A program made the position numbers and the translations under genes. From contig CAWHZY010000014.1 of NCBI GenBank assembly GCA_963833955.1, positions 23,520 through 87,519 of the forward strand: 64,000 nucleotides of DNA, written 5' to 3'. Below the pieces are notes generated by a model. The model saw only the letters and a program-made list of their open reading frames with translations, made no database searches and was not told where the DNA came from. This stretch comes from Roseiarcus sp963833955. Its GTDB lineage: Bacteria; Pseudomonadota; Alphaproteobacteria; Rhizobiales; Beijerinckiaceae. This document shows positions 1-8,813 of this stretch, in pieces. Numbering within the stretch: position 1 is the stretch's first letter; every line of letters starts with the position of its first letter.

Positions 1-100
1 CATGGGGGGCATAAGCATCACTCCGCGGAGCCCAGAGACGGAACGTAGACAACTGCGGGTTTGCGATGATGCGTGGGCTCCGCCCCAAACCCTATCGGGG

Positions 101-1555
101 CTATCGCGCAGCCGCGAGCAACGCCTCAACATCGAGATGCGCCTCGCAATGGTCGGCGAGCGCGTCGAGGGTGCGCTCGATCGCGGGCTCGTAGCGGATT
201 CCGGCGGTCGTTCCGAACGCCGCGAGCCACGCCGCGCGCTGGCGATCGTCGGCGAACAGCCCATGCACGTAGGCGCCGGCGATCTGGCCGCTCTCGGACA
301 TTGCGCCGTCGACCCGCCCATCAGCGAAGCGCAGGAGCGGCCGTAGGCAGTCGGGACCGGTTGTCTCGCCGATGTGCATCTCGTAGCCGCGAAACGGCTC
401 GCGATTCGCGAGGCATGCGCCTTCGACTTGGCTCAGCGTCTTCTCGCCGGTCAGCACCGTGGCGACGTCAAGCAGCTTGAGGCCCTCGATCTCGGCCGGC
501 GGGCCCTCCATGCCGTGCGGGTCGGACACGCTCCTGCCCAGCATCTGGTAGCCGCCGCAGATTCCGAGAATTTGCCCGCCCCGCCGCGCATGACCGAAAA
601 GATCGATGTCCCAGCCCTGCGCACGAAAGAATTCGAGATCAGCGATCGTCGCCTTGCTGCCGGGCAGGATGACAAGGTCGGCGATCGGCAACGGCTCGCC
701 GGGGCGCACAAAGACAAGCCGCACCGAAGGCTCCATGCGCAACGGGTCGAAGTCATCGAAATTCGCGATGCGCGGCAGCATCGGCACGGCGATGGCGACA
801 GCGCCGCCGGCTCGCGGCTTCTTGTCGCCAAGGCCGAAGGCGTCTTCTGCCGGCAGCCGCGCTGCGTCGGCGAAGAACGGCAGGAGGCCGAAGCCCCGCC
901 AGTGCGTATGCGCTTCGAGCGCCATCATGCCGCTCAGGAACAGGGTCGCGTCGCCGCGGAACTTGTTGACGATGAAGCCGACGATGGTCGCGGCGTCGTC
1001 AGGCGCGAGCGCTGCCTTGACTCCGAGAATCTGGGCGAAAATGCCGCCGCGATCGATGTCGCCGATGAGCGCGACCGGGCAGTTCGCGGCGCGCGCGAAG
1101 CCCATATTGGCGATGTCGCCCTCACGCAGGTTGATCTCGGCTGCGCTGCCCGCGCCTTCGACGAGCACGAGGTCCGCGTCCGTGCGCATGCGCGCGTAGC
1201 TGTCGAGCACGGCGCTCATGAGCTTGGGTTTGAGCGCCTGATATTCGCGCGCGCGAGCGGCGCCAATGACCTTGCCATGAACGACGACCTGCGAGCCGAC
1301 TTCACTCTGCGGCTTCAACAAGATCGGGTTCATGTGCACGCTCGATGGCACTCTGCATGCGCGCGCCTGCAGGGCCTGGGCGCGGCCGATCTCGCCGCCG
1401 TCGTCCGTAACCGCGGCGTTGTTCGACATGTTCTGCGGCTTGAACGGGCGGACGCGAAACCCGCGCCGTGCGAAAGCGCGACAAAGGCCTGCGACGATGA
1501 GCGACTTGCCGACGTCCGATCCCGTCCCCTGGAACATGAGCGCCCGAGCGGTCAA
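101..1555 (-). CDS. cobQ: Cobyric acid synthase CobQ
   Basis: Glutamine-dependent amidotransferase that amidates the b, d, e and g side chains of adenosylcobyrinic acid a,c-diamide in the late aerobic cobalamin pathway. The N-terminus carries the synthetase signature MFQGTGSDVGKS (nucleotide-binding loop) followed by KPQNMSNN. The C-terminal half is a class I-type glutaminase domain with the nucleophile cysteine in GICGGYQMLG and a late histidine in GAYVHGLF. A TTG at 1555 overlaps the TGA stop of cobO, giving 484 aa and the few residues usually seen before MFQGTG. The first in-frame ATG is at 1537 (478 aa). The gene is translationally coupled to cobO. Identity is clear; only the start codon is uncertain. 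Confidence 0.96.
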   Translation of the reverse strand: MTARALMFQGTGSDVGKSLIVAGLCRAFARRGFRVRPFKPQNMSNNAAVTDDGGEIGRAQALQARACRVPSSVHMNPILLKPQSEVGSQVVVHGKVIGAARAREYQALKPKLMSAVLDSYARMRTDADLVLVEGAGSAAEINLREGDIANMGFARAANCPVALIGDIDRGGIFAQILGVKAALAPDDAATIVGFIVNKFRGDATLFLSGMMALEAHTHWRGFGLLPFFADAARLPAEDAFGLGDKKPRAGGAVAIAVPMLPRIANFDDFDPLRMEPSVRLVFVRPGEPLPIADLVILPGSKATIADLEFFRAQGWDIDLFGHARRGGQILGICGGYQMLGRSVSDPHGMEGPPAEIEGLKLLDVATVLTGEKTLSQVEGACLANREPFRGYEMHIGETTGPDCLRPLLRFADGRVDGAMSESGQIAGAYVHGLFADDRQRAAWLAAFGTTAGIRYEPAIERTLDALADHCEAHLDVEALLAAAR

Positions 1556-2157
1556 AACTCGATCCCCTCCTGCGCGCGCACCCCGGCGGCGAAATGATGT
1601 TTCACGAGCGCAAATTCGGTGACGCAGTCGGCCGCCTCGATCATTTCCGGCTTGGCGTTGCGGCCGGTCGCGACGACATGCAGGCCGGGGCGCCGCGCCA
1701 CAAGCGCTGCGACGACTTCGGCGAGCGGCAGATAATCGTAGCGAAGCGCGATGTTCAGCTCGTCGAGCACGAGGAGACGGATCGAGGGATCGGCCATCAT
1801 GCGCCTCGCCTCCGCCCACGCGGCGCTCGCCGCGGCGACATCCCGCGCGCGGTCCTGCGTCTCCCAGGTGAAGCCTTCGCCCATGGTTCGCCACTCGACC
1901 TGGGCGCCGAAGCGCTCGATCGCCATGCGCTCGCCGGTCGACCACGCGCCCTTGATGAACTGCACGAGGCCAACGCGATGGCCACGGCCGAGCGCCCGCA
2001 ACGCGAGTCCGAACGCGGCCGTCGACTTGCCTTTACCAGGACCGGTGTGAACGATAAGCAGGCCTTTTTCGAGAATAGGCTTCGCGGCGACCTCGGCGTC
2101 TTGGACGGCCTTGCGCTTGGCCATTTTCGTTTTGTGCCGGTCGTCTTGCGGGGTCAT
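1552..2157 (-). CDS. cobO: Cob(I)yrinic acid a,c-diamide adenosyltransferase CobO
   Basis: ATP:corrinoid adenosyltransferase of the CobA/CobO/BtuR family, which attaches the upper 5'-deoxyadenosyl ligand to reduced cobyrinate a,c-diamide. The 201-residue protein has the Walker A motif HTGPGKGKSTAAFG near residue 40. It also carries the family's VQFIKGAWSTGE stretch, and LLVLDELNIAL as Walker B. Its stop overlaps the cobQ start, so the two successive steps (adenosylation, then amidation) are coupled on the minus strand. No B12 box is visible upstream on this strand, unlike the divergent plus-strand operon. Confidence 0.96.
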   Translation of the reverse strand: MTPQDDRHKTKMAKRKAVQDAEVAAKPILEKGLLIVHTGPGKGKSTAAFGLALRALGRGHRVGLVQFIKGAWSTGERMAIERFGAQVEWRTMGEGFTWETQDRARDVAAASAAWAEARRMMADPSIRLLVLDELNIALRYDYLPLAEVVAALVARRPGLHVVATGRNAKPEMIEAADCVTEFALVKHHFAAGVRAQEGIEF

Positions 2158-2224
2158 GGGGCGTGTTCCGGCGACGCCAAGCGCCGATGCGCCTGGACCT
2201 ACATCAGACAGAACATAGACCGCC

Positions 2225-2803
2225 TCATTGCGATGCGACTAGCGGCGGCTGCAAGGTCGCGCCGCACCGCTCAAGCACCATCGGCGACCTCTCCGGTTCG
2301 GAGCCTCTGGCGACCCGGAGCAGTCCGTTGTCCAGATCGGTCAGGCTGTGGAGGGCGATCGGAGCGCCTTGAAAGACCCGGAAGCGGACGCTGACGACAC
2401 GCGGATTGCAAGGAGACAAGGGGATAGTGTGCAGCATGATCAGCCGGCCGTAGGCGAGGACTTCGCCGAATTCGTAGAGCCAGCGGGCCGCGCGTTCGTC
2501 GTCGGCGCGTGCGTCGCAATCCGCGGCGCCATTCCCGCCGCATGCGCTGGCGCGCGGCGTGAACGTGTGAGTTGCATAGACGTTAGGGTCGTAGGACTGC
2601 TCCGCGAGCAGGGCGTAGGGTAGGACGCGGGCGGCGACCGGCCCGGCCTTCTGCCTCTCTGCGTAGTTGTCCTCGCCTTCGGTGCGCTGGATGACCTGAT
2701 CCGGTCCCTGGTCGAGGTGAAGCCCTGCGCAACCCGAAAGGAAGGGCTGCGCGATCGCCGCAGCGATCGCCTTGGCATCTCGAGCACACGCCTTCGCTCC
2801 CAT
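2225..2803 (-). CDS. Hypothetical protein, possible lipoprotein
   Basis: 192 residues that I do not recognise. Near residue 24 there is a lipobox-like LSGC following a short alanine-rich stretch, which could make this an exported lipoprotein, although the N-terminus is not a strong signal peptide. The remainder is soluble-looking, contains the phrase LPYALLAEQSYD and ends with a cysteine close to the C-terminus. It lies 67 bp upstream of cobO on the same strand and could be co-transcribed with it. Nothing in the sequence ties it to corrin chemistry. It may be a truncated member of a larger family. Confidence 0.45.
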   Translation of the reverse strand: MGAKACARDAKAIAAAIAQPFLSGCAGLHLDQGPDQVIQRTEGEDNYAERQKAGPVAARVLPYALLAEQSYDPNVYATHTFTPRASACGGNGAADCDARADDERAARWLYEFGEVLAYGRLIMLHTIPLSPCNPRVVSVRFRVFQGAPIALHSLTDLDNGLLRVARGSEPERSPMVLERCGATLQPPLVASQ

Positions 2804-3150
2804 GCAAGCCCGCCTGCCCCAAGCGAGGTTCGCGTCTCAAGGCATGCTCGGCGCTAAAGGCGCAATCCGTCAAGGCCGAACGAAGCCGGCGTGCTTAGAT
2901 TACGAATCGAACTGAGCAAATCAGGGGCAAAGGCGCCGCCAAAACAAAACCGCAGGTTGCGTGTAGTTCAGGACCGTAGCCCTAAGCTCCCCCGATTTGG
3001 GATGTCCACGAAGCCCAAGAATGCTGTTACAATTACCAATGGAGCGACCTAAGAACAATAGAGATTCCCGCGCTCCGTCATCGGCGTCAGCGTTGGCGGA
3101 ATGCAATCGCCGACGCGTATTCATCAGCAAACGCCAGTGGATTGCGAACG
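2804..3150. other. Poorly coding intergenic stretch
   Basis: About 350 bases between the divergent minus-strand hypothetical gene and a Tat-leader-like ORF. No convincing gene, RNA or repeat is visible. The base composition looks more AT-rich than the flanking cob genes (for example around 2895-2960 and 3020-3065), and reading frames are short in all directions. This could be remnant DNA from a decayed or transferred gene. Confidence 0.4.
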
Positions 3151-3687
3151 ATGGGTTCTCTTGTTGTCCCTCGGCGTCGATTCCTGCGAGGCTTGGCCTC
3201 ACTGGGGGTTTGCGCGCCCGCTGTTGTGCGCGCTTCGAGCCTCATGCAGGTCAGCGCCCAATTTTGCTGTTCTTCCCCCATGGCTCCGCCATGGGCTGCT
3301 TGGGATGCGCTCGCCCTGTTGCAGCAGGAAATGGAGCGGCGGTTCGCCGAAACGCTGTTCGGCGCAGAGACTCTTTCAGCGGAGGCTGAGAGCTCCATCG
3401 CGACCCGGCGCCCTGTCTTGGCGGAAACCAAAATTACAGCATTGTGGGAGCTCAGGACGTCGTTCGGGCCTCGAGGTTCGCCCCCCAAATCGTTCGCAGA
3501 GTTGCCCGCCGAAGTCCGGGCCAATCTTTTTCGATGTTTGGAGCCTGCCCCAACGCAGGGTTCGAGCCGTGGGCGGCGAGGTTCACTGGCTTCGCTGCGC
3601 ACGAAAGCGGTTTGCGCTCCATTTGACAACCACTCCCGAAGCTGGAACATGACAGCGCTACGGTCCCTCGGTTACGCCCGGGGGTGA
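3151..3687 (+). CDS. ORF with Tat-like leader, possibly a remnant
   Basis: The N-terminus (MGSLVVPRRRFLRGLASLG, then a hydrophobic Ala/Val run) looks like a twin-arginine or short export leader, of a type also seen in small phage-borne proteins. A segment LLQQEMERRFAETLFG is helix-like and plausible. From about residue 100 onward the translation looks like random sequence, and the frame ends inside the cobalamin riboswitch, so the natural C-terminus is probably lost. I cannot assign a function. It may be a phage or transferred-gene remnant, or the 3' half may be non-coding leader DNA. Confidence 0.3.
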   Translation: MGSLVVPRRRFLRGLASLGVCAPAVVRASSLMQVSAQFCCSSPMAPPWAAWDALALLQQEMERRFAETLFGAETLSAEAESSIATRRPVLAETKITALWELRTSFGPRGSPPKSFAELPAEVRANLFRCLEPAPTQGSSRGRRGSLASLRTKAVCAPFDNHSRSWNMTALRSLGYARG

Positions 3688-3836
3688 AAAGGGAACACGG
3701 TAGGCATTTCGTCGATCCGTGGCCGCCCCCGCGACTGTGAGCGGCGTGCCGACGCTTTTCTCGCCACTGGACTTTTTCATAGGTCTGGGAAGGCGGCGTC
3801 GGCGATACGCCGTGAGCCAGGAGACCTGCCGTGCGC
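3655..3836 (+). promoter_or_regulatory. Cobalamin (AdoCbl) riboswitch
   Basis: All the usual landmarks of a B12 riboswitch occur in order. GGTGAAAAGGGAAC lies near 3682, followed by GTGGCCGCCCCCGCGACTGTGA near 3720-3740 in the expected position. GCCACTGG then GGGAAGGC lies around 3763-3795. The B12 box AGCCAGGAGACCTGCC lies at 3815-3830. It sits upstream of the DUF1636-cobW-cobN-cobGHIJ run, so this operon should be repressed when adenosylcobalamin is plentiful. The same class controls cob operons in many alphaproteobacteria. Confidence 0.95.
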
Positions 3837-3850
3837 AATGAGTCCTGTAT

Positions 3851-3869
3851 GGCCGCCGGAGGGGCGGCC
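3851..3869 (+). promoter_or_regulatory. Hairpin just after the riboswitch (possible expression platform)
   Basis: GGCCGCC GGAGG GGCGGCC forms a perfect 7-bp stem with a purine loop, starting 20 nt after the B12 box. There is no T-tract, so a terminator is unlikely. The loop holds a Shine-Dalgarno-like GGAGG. It could be part of the expression platform, but the nearest convincing start codon (3946) is some 80 nt away, so the mechanism is unclear. Confidence 0.35.
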
Positions 3870-3945
3870 TTGGAGCGTTCATGACTGCCCGACAGACCTC
3901 CAAATTCGCGCCGAGCCCGTTGCCGCCGCCGGGGACTGCCGCGCT

Positions 3946-4332
3946 ATGAACGCCCACAGCGGCCCGTCCGCCTCCGCGACGCTGCTCGTCTGCGTCACCT
4001 GCAAATCCGAGGTCGGCCCAATGGGGCCCGGGATGTTCGAGGCGCTCGGCGAGCGTCTCGCCTCCGAGCCCGATATTGTGCTCAAGGCAGTCGAATGCCT
4101 CTCCGTTTGCAAGCGACCGTGCACGGTCGCGCTCGCCGCGTCCGGCAAGTGGACTTACGTGGTCGGCGATCTCACACGCGAATCTCACCTTGAGGACATC
4201 GTGGTTGCCGCGAGACGCTACGCGGCCTCGTGCGACGGCATCGTTCCCTGGCGTGAGCGGCCGCTCTCGTTTCGGAAGGGCGTCGTGTCGCGCACGCCTC
4301 CGCTCGCCCTCGCTGAAACGGCGCCCACTTAA
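3946..4332 (+). CDS. DUF1636 family metal-binding (2Fe-2S ferredoxin-like) protein
   Basis: 128-residue protein with an N-terminal CVTCKSE motif and a second cysteine group CLSVCKRPC about 40 residues later. This is the four-plus-cysteine arrangement of small thioredoxin-like [2Fe-2S] or metal-binding proteins (DUF1636). The ATG at 3946 is chosen because the reading frame upstream (to 3838) is leader sequence with no family-like residues. It is the first gene behind the cobalamin riboswitch and is followed 11 bp later by cobW. That placement suggests a role in cobalt handling or redox during corrin synthesis, but no biochemical function is established that I can cite. Confidence 0.8.
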   Translation: MNAHSGPSASATLLVCVTCKSEVGPMGPGMFEALGERLASEPDIVLKAVECLSVCKRPCTVALAASGKWTYVVGDLTRESHLEDIVVAARRYAASCDGIVPWRERPLSFRKGVVSRTPPLALAETAPT

Positions 4333-4343
4333 GGATCGCTGGC

Positions 4344-5372
4344 ATGCTCGGCAAAACACCCGTCACCATCGTCACAGGCTTTCTCGGCGCCGGCAAGACG
4401 ACGCTGATCCGCCATCTCATGGCCAATGCCGGGGGGCGGCGGCTCGCGTTCATCATCAACGAATTCGGCGATGTCGGAGTCGACGGCGATCTTATCAAGA
4501 GTTGCTCCGATGCGGCCTGCCCGGAAGATGCGATCATCGAGCTTGCCAACGGCTGCATCTGCTGCACGGTGGCCGATGATTTCGCGCCCGCGATCACGGC
4601 GCTGCTCGCTCGCGAGCCGAAGCCGGATCATATCATAGTCGAAACCTCAGGACTCGCCTTGCCCAAGCCGCTCATCAAGGCCTTCGACTGGCCGGACCTG
4701 CGCTCGAGGCTCACGGTTGACGGCGTCGTCGCGGTGGTCGACGCCGCCGCCGTCGCGGAGGGTCGCTTCGCTGACGATCCCGCCCGCGTCGCCGCACAGC
4801 GACTGGCCGACCCATCGCTCGACCACGATAACCCGCTCGAAGAGATCTACGAGGATCAGCTTATGAGCGCCGATCTCGTCGTGCTCAACAAGGCTGACTT
4901 GGTCGACAGAAGCCAGCTCGAAGCCCTCAGGGCGCAAATCGCTCAAGCCGTGCCGCGCGCGGTGAAAATCGCGCCCGCGCGCGAAGGCGCGATCGACGCG
5001 GATGTGCTCATCGGCATGAACGCCGCGGCCGAGGACGATCTCAACGCGCGTCCTTCGCATCATGATGCTGAAGGCGAGCATGATCACGATGACTTCGACA
5101 CGTTCATCGTTACAATCCCCCTAGTTCACGATCCCGATAAGCTTATCGACCGACTGGTCGCGGCGACGCGCGCGCACGACATCCTGCGCGTGAAAGGCTT
5201 TATCGAAGTCGCCGGCAAGCCCTTGCGGATGCTGGTGCAAGGCGTGGGGCAGCGCTTCCGTCGCGACTTCGAGCGGCCCTGGGGTGTCGGAGAGCCGCGG
5301 CTGAGCCGTCTTGTCGTGATCGCCGAGCGGGGCGTCGACCGCGAGGCGGTCGCCTCGGCGCTCGGGGCCTGA
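4344..5372 (+). CDS. cobW: CobW, G3E-family GTPase (cobalt chaperone)
   Basis: 342-residue COG0523/CobW GTPase thought to deliver cobalt for insertion into hydrogenobyrinate diamide. Visible motifs: Walker A GFLGAGKTTL at residues 11-20; the metal-binding CxCC motif in NGCICCTVADDF near residue 72; NKAD as the G4 guanine-specificity motif; a His/Asp-rich metal-binding run (HHDAEGEHDHDDFD) before the C-terminal CobW_C domain. It lies between the DUF1636 gene and cobN (13-bp gap). This is the standard alphaproteobacterial cobalt-insertion arrangement, under riboswitch control. Confidence 0.96.
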   Translation: MLGKTPVTIVTGFLGAGKTTLIRHLMANAGGRRLAFIINEFGDVGVDGDLIKSCSDAACPEDAIIELANGCICCTVADDFAPAITALLAREPKPDHIIVETSGLALPKPLIKAFDWPDLRSRLTVDGVVAVVDAAAVAEGRFADDPARVAAQRLADPSLDHDNPLEEIYEDQLMSADLVVLNKADLVDRSQLEALRAQIAQAVPRAVKIAPAREGAIDADVLIGMNAAAEDDLNARPSHHDAEGEHDHDDFDTFIVTIPLVHDPDKLIDRLVAATRAHDILRVKGFIEVAGKPLRMLVQGVGQRFRRDFERPWGVGEPRLSRLVVIAERGVDREAVASALGA

Positions 5373-5385
5373 CGAGCTTTCCAGC

Positions 5386-8300
5386 ATGCACGTCCCCCGG
5401 ATCGAAACAAGGACTCTCGACGAGACAGTCGAAGCGCTCGATCTGGGTCAGACGCCGGCGGACATCGTGTTCCTGTCGTTCTCCGACAGCGATCTCAACG
5501 CGCTGGCGCGCGCTTATGACGGTCTTCTCGAGCCGAAGCCGAGCTTAAGGATCGCTTCGCTCGCGGCGTTGCGCCATCCGTTCTCCGTTGACCTCTATCT
5601 GGAACGCGTGTGCGCGCGCGCCAAGATGGTGGTCGCGCGCGTGCTGGGGGGCGCCGACTATTGGCGCTACGGGGTGGATGAACTCAGTGCGTTGGCGCGC
5701 CGAAGCGACTTTAGTTTGGCGCTGCTGCCGGGAGACAGGCGGCGCGACGCGCGCCTTGACGAGGCCGCGACACTTCATCCCGATGCGGTCTTGCGGATCT
5801 GGCGCTATTTTGATGAAGGCGGTCCTGAGAACATGAGGGCCTGCCTCGCTTTTCTCGCCACCGAGATTGGCGCCGCAACTGCCGCTCGTCCGCCCGTTCC
5901 GGTCAGCGCCTTCGGCCGCTTCGACCCTGCCTGCCTGGAGGCCGGGCAGGGCGCAGCGCGTGCGCTTATCGTGTTCTATCGCTCCATCTATCTCGCCAAC
6001 GATCTTGAGCCCATCGAAGCGTTGGCGCGGGCGCTTCGCGACAAGGGCTTTGCCGTCACAAGTGTTTTCGTGACCAGTCTCAAGGACGAGGCGGCGCTCG
6101 CGCCCTTGCGCGCCTTCCTCGCCGGGCGGTCCTTCGACGTCGTTCTCAACGCCACAGCCTTTTCCGCGCGGGTGGACATGAGTGAGGGAACGGCGGTCGA
6201 CACGCTCGATGCGCCGATCATGCAGATCGTGCTGGCCGGAGTGAGCCTCGAAGCCTGGCGCGCTTCTCAGCGCGGGCTCGGGCCTTCCGACCTCGCGATG
6301 CATGTCGCGTTGCCGGAAATCGATGGGCGAATTCTCACGCGCGCCATTTCCTTCAAGGAGCCGAGCCCACGCGACGCGAACACCGAGTTCGCCGCTGTCG
6401 CGCATCGCCCGCTCGCCAACCGCGTCGAGTTCACCGCCGAGCTCGCCCGTCGCTGGGCAAACCTCCGACGCAAACCTCCGTTCGACAAGCGCCTCGCTTG
6501 CGTCCTGCCGGATTATCCAGCGCGCGGCGGGCGCACCGGCTATGCGGTCGGCCTCGATACGCCGGCGAGCGCCGTCGCCATCTGCGAGAGTCTGCGCGCT
6601 GCGGGCTACGATGTGGCCTGCGGTCTGGACGCGCCGTCACTGATCGCGGCGCTCGCCGAAGGGCCGCTTGAGGCGGCGCTGAATTTGGCCGAATACGAGG
6701 CCGAGCTTGCTGCGACCCCGGCGGACTTCCGGCAATCTCTATTCGCCGCGTGGGGCAGCCCCGCCGACGATCGCGACGCCATCGACGGGGCGTTCCAGTT
6801 CCGCTTCGTGCGTCTTGGCAAGCTCATCGTCGCGGTTCAGCCCGATCGCGGCGACGCCCCCTCGCGCAAGGGCGACTATCACAATCTCAACCTGCCGCCG
6901 CGCCACGCCTATGTCGCGTTCTATTTCCGGCTCACCCGCAAGGAGAACGTCGATGCGATCATTCAGCTCGGCGCGCATGGGACGCTCGAATGGCTGCCAG
7001 GCAAGGCCGTAGCGCTCAGCGAGAATTGCGCGCCCGAAGTTCTGCTGGGCGCGACGCCGGTCATTTATCCGTTCATTGTCAACAATCCAGGCGAAGCTGC
7101 GCAGGCCAAGCGCCGCATCAGCGCGGTCACGATCGGCCATCTGACGCCGCCGTTGATCGCCGCCGGGTCGCATGGCGCAACGCTCGAGCTCGAGGGATTG
7201 TTCGACGAGTTCGCGGAAGCGCAGGCGCTCGATCCGCGCCGGGCGCGCGCCATTGCCGCGCTCATTCTCGAACAGGGCCGCGACAGCGGGCTCCTCAAGG
7301 AATGCGCGGCCGACGACAAGCCGGCCGAGGAGGCGCTTGTCGCCCTCGACGCCTGGATCTGCGACCTCAAGGAGATGCGCATCGGCGACGGCTTGCATGT
7401 GTTCGGACGGTCGCCCGAAAGCGCTGACGGCTTCGCTCTCCGCTCTCCTTTGGGAGAGGGGTCGGAGGTGAAGGGTCGGTGCGCGACGACCAGCGCATTG
7501 GTCAAGGGCCCTCATCCGGCCGCCCTCGTCGGCGATCTTCTCCTGGAGGGAGAAGGGTTGGGCGAGCGCGTGGCCGCCTCCGGCGCGGCCGAATCCCTCG
7601 GCCTGTTGCGCGCGCTCGGCGGACAATTCGTGGCGCCCGGGCCGGCTGGCGCACCGGCGCGCGGGCGCCTCGACGTTCTGCCGACCGGTCGCAATCTCTA
7701 CGCCATCGATCCGCGCTCCGCCCCGACCCGCAACGCATGGGAGATCGGGCGCCGCGCGGCCGAGGAGATCTGCAGGCGCTACGCGCAGGACCGTGGCGAG
7801 TGGCCGAAACGCATCGTTCTCGACCTGTGGGGCTCGGCGACCATGCGCACCGGCGGCGAGGATCTGGCGCAAGCCTTTACGCTGATCGGCTGCCGGCCGA
7901 CCTGGGACGCCGCGTCGACTCGCGTCAACGGCTTTGAGGTGCTGCCGCTGGCGATGCTGGGCCGGCCGCGGGTCGATGTGACGCTGCGCATTTCCGGCCT
8001 GTTCCGCGACGTCTTTCCAAGCCAGATCGCGCTCTTTGCCGCGGCCGTCCGCGCCGTCGCCGCGCTCGAAGAGAGCGCCGAGGACAATCCGCTCGCCGGT
8101 CTTCAGGGTGCAGCAAGAATATTCGGCGCGGCGCCAGGCAGCTACGGCGTGGGGCTCGGAGCGCGCATTGCGCGAGGCGACTGGACGGATCGGTCCGAGC
8201 TGGCGGAGACATATCTTGCCGCGACCAGCCATGCTTATGATGGCGAGGGCGAAGCGCGCGAAGCGACAGCCGAGTTTCGAACGAGGGTCGCCGGCGCCGA

Positions 8301-8813
8301 GGCCTTCGTTCATGTGCAGGACTTGGCCGGACAGGATGCGCTCGACGCCGACGCTTTCGCCGAGCATGAGGGCGGCTTCGCCGCCGCGGCGGCGGAAACA
8401 GGGGCCGATCCGGCGCTCTATCATCTCGAACTCGACCATCCCAGGTGCCTCCAAGATCCGCACTCTGGGCCAAGAGATCGCGCGCTCTCTCCGTGGACGC
8501 GCCGCCAATCCGCGCTGGCTTCGAGGGCCAGATGCGCCACGGCCATCGCGGCGCGGCGGAAATTGCACAGTCGCTGGACAATCTCTTTTGTTTCGCCGCC
8601 TTGACTGATGCGGTGGAAAGCGCCCAATTCGACCTCATGTTCGACGCCACGCTCGGCGACAATTCCGTGCGCGCCTTTCTTGTCGGCGCCAATCGTCAGG
8701 CTGCACGTCACATGGCGAATATCTTCGAGCAGGCCGCGGGGCGCGGCTTCTGGCTTTCGCGCCGCAATTCGAGCGCGCGCATTCTGGCCTCGGTGCTCAA
8801 GGAGGCGGCATGA
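5386..8813 (+). CDS. cobN: Cobaltochelatase large subunit CobN (two frameshifts, repeat insertion)
   Basis: Large subunit of the ATP-dependent CobNST cobaltochelatase, which inserts Co2+ into hydrogenobyrinic acid a,c-diamide. About 1,140 aa once two single-base frameshifts near 8443 and 8519 are bridged. The first frame runs to LYHLELDHP, the second gives KIRTLGQEIARSLRGRAANP, and the third gives MRHGHRGAAEIAQSLDNLF to the natural end. Both shifts are explained by one extra base each, so sequencing error is likelier than loss of function. Between HVFGR and VLPTGRNL lies about 45 residues of non-family sequence encoded by a palindromic repeat (7432-7565). The stop overlaps the cobG start. cobS and cobT are not in this window. 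Confidence 0.93.
7432..7565 (+). repeat. Palindromic repeat inserted in frame within cobN
   Basis: This block encodes low-complexity residues (SPLGEGS, then LLLEGEGLGERV) that do not look like CobN and sit where the family normally passes directly from HVFGR to the GPAGAPxRGR segment. It contains the stem CTTCTCCTGGAGGGAGAAG (7538-7555) and GGGCCCTCATCCGGC (7506-7520). The latter is the reverse complement of the GCCGGATGAGGGCC tail found in the thiD and 51.9-kb copies. The copy is thus inverted relative to those two. The reading frame is kept across the insertion. Exact ends are estimated. Confidence 0.75.

Noticed and set aside
6739..8568. 609-aa antisense frame in cobN
   Set aside because: Shadow frame; the plus strand is unmistakably CobN.
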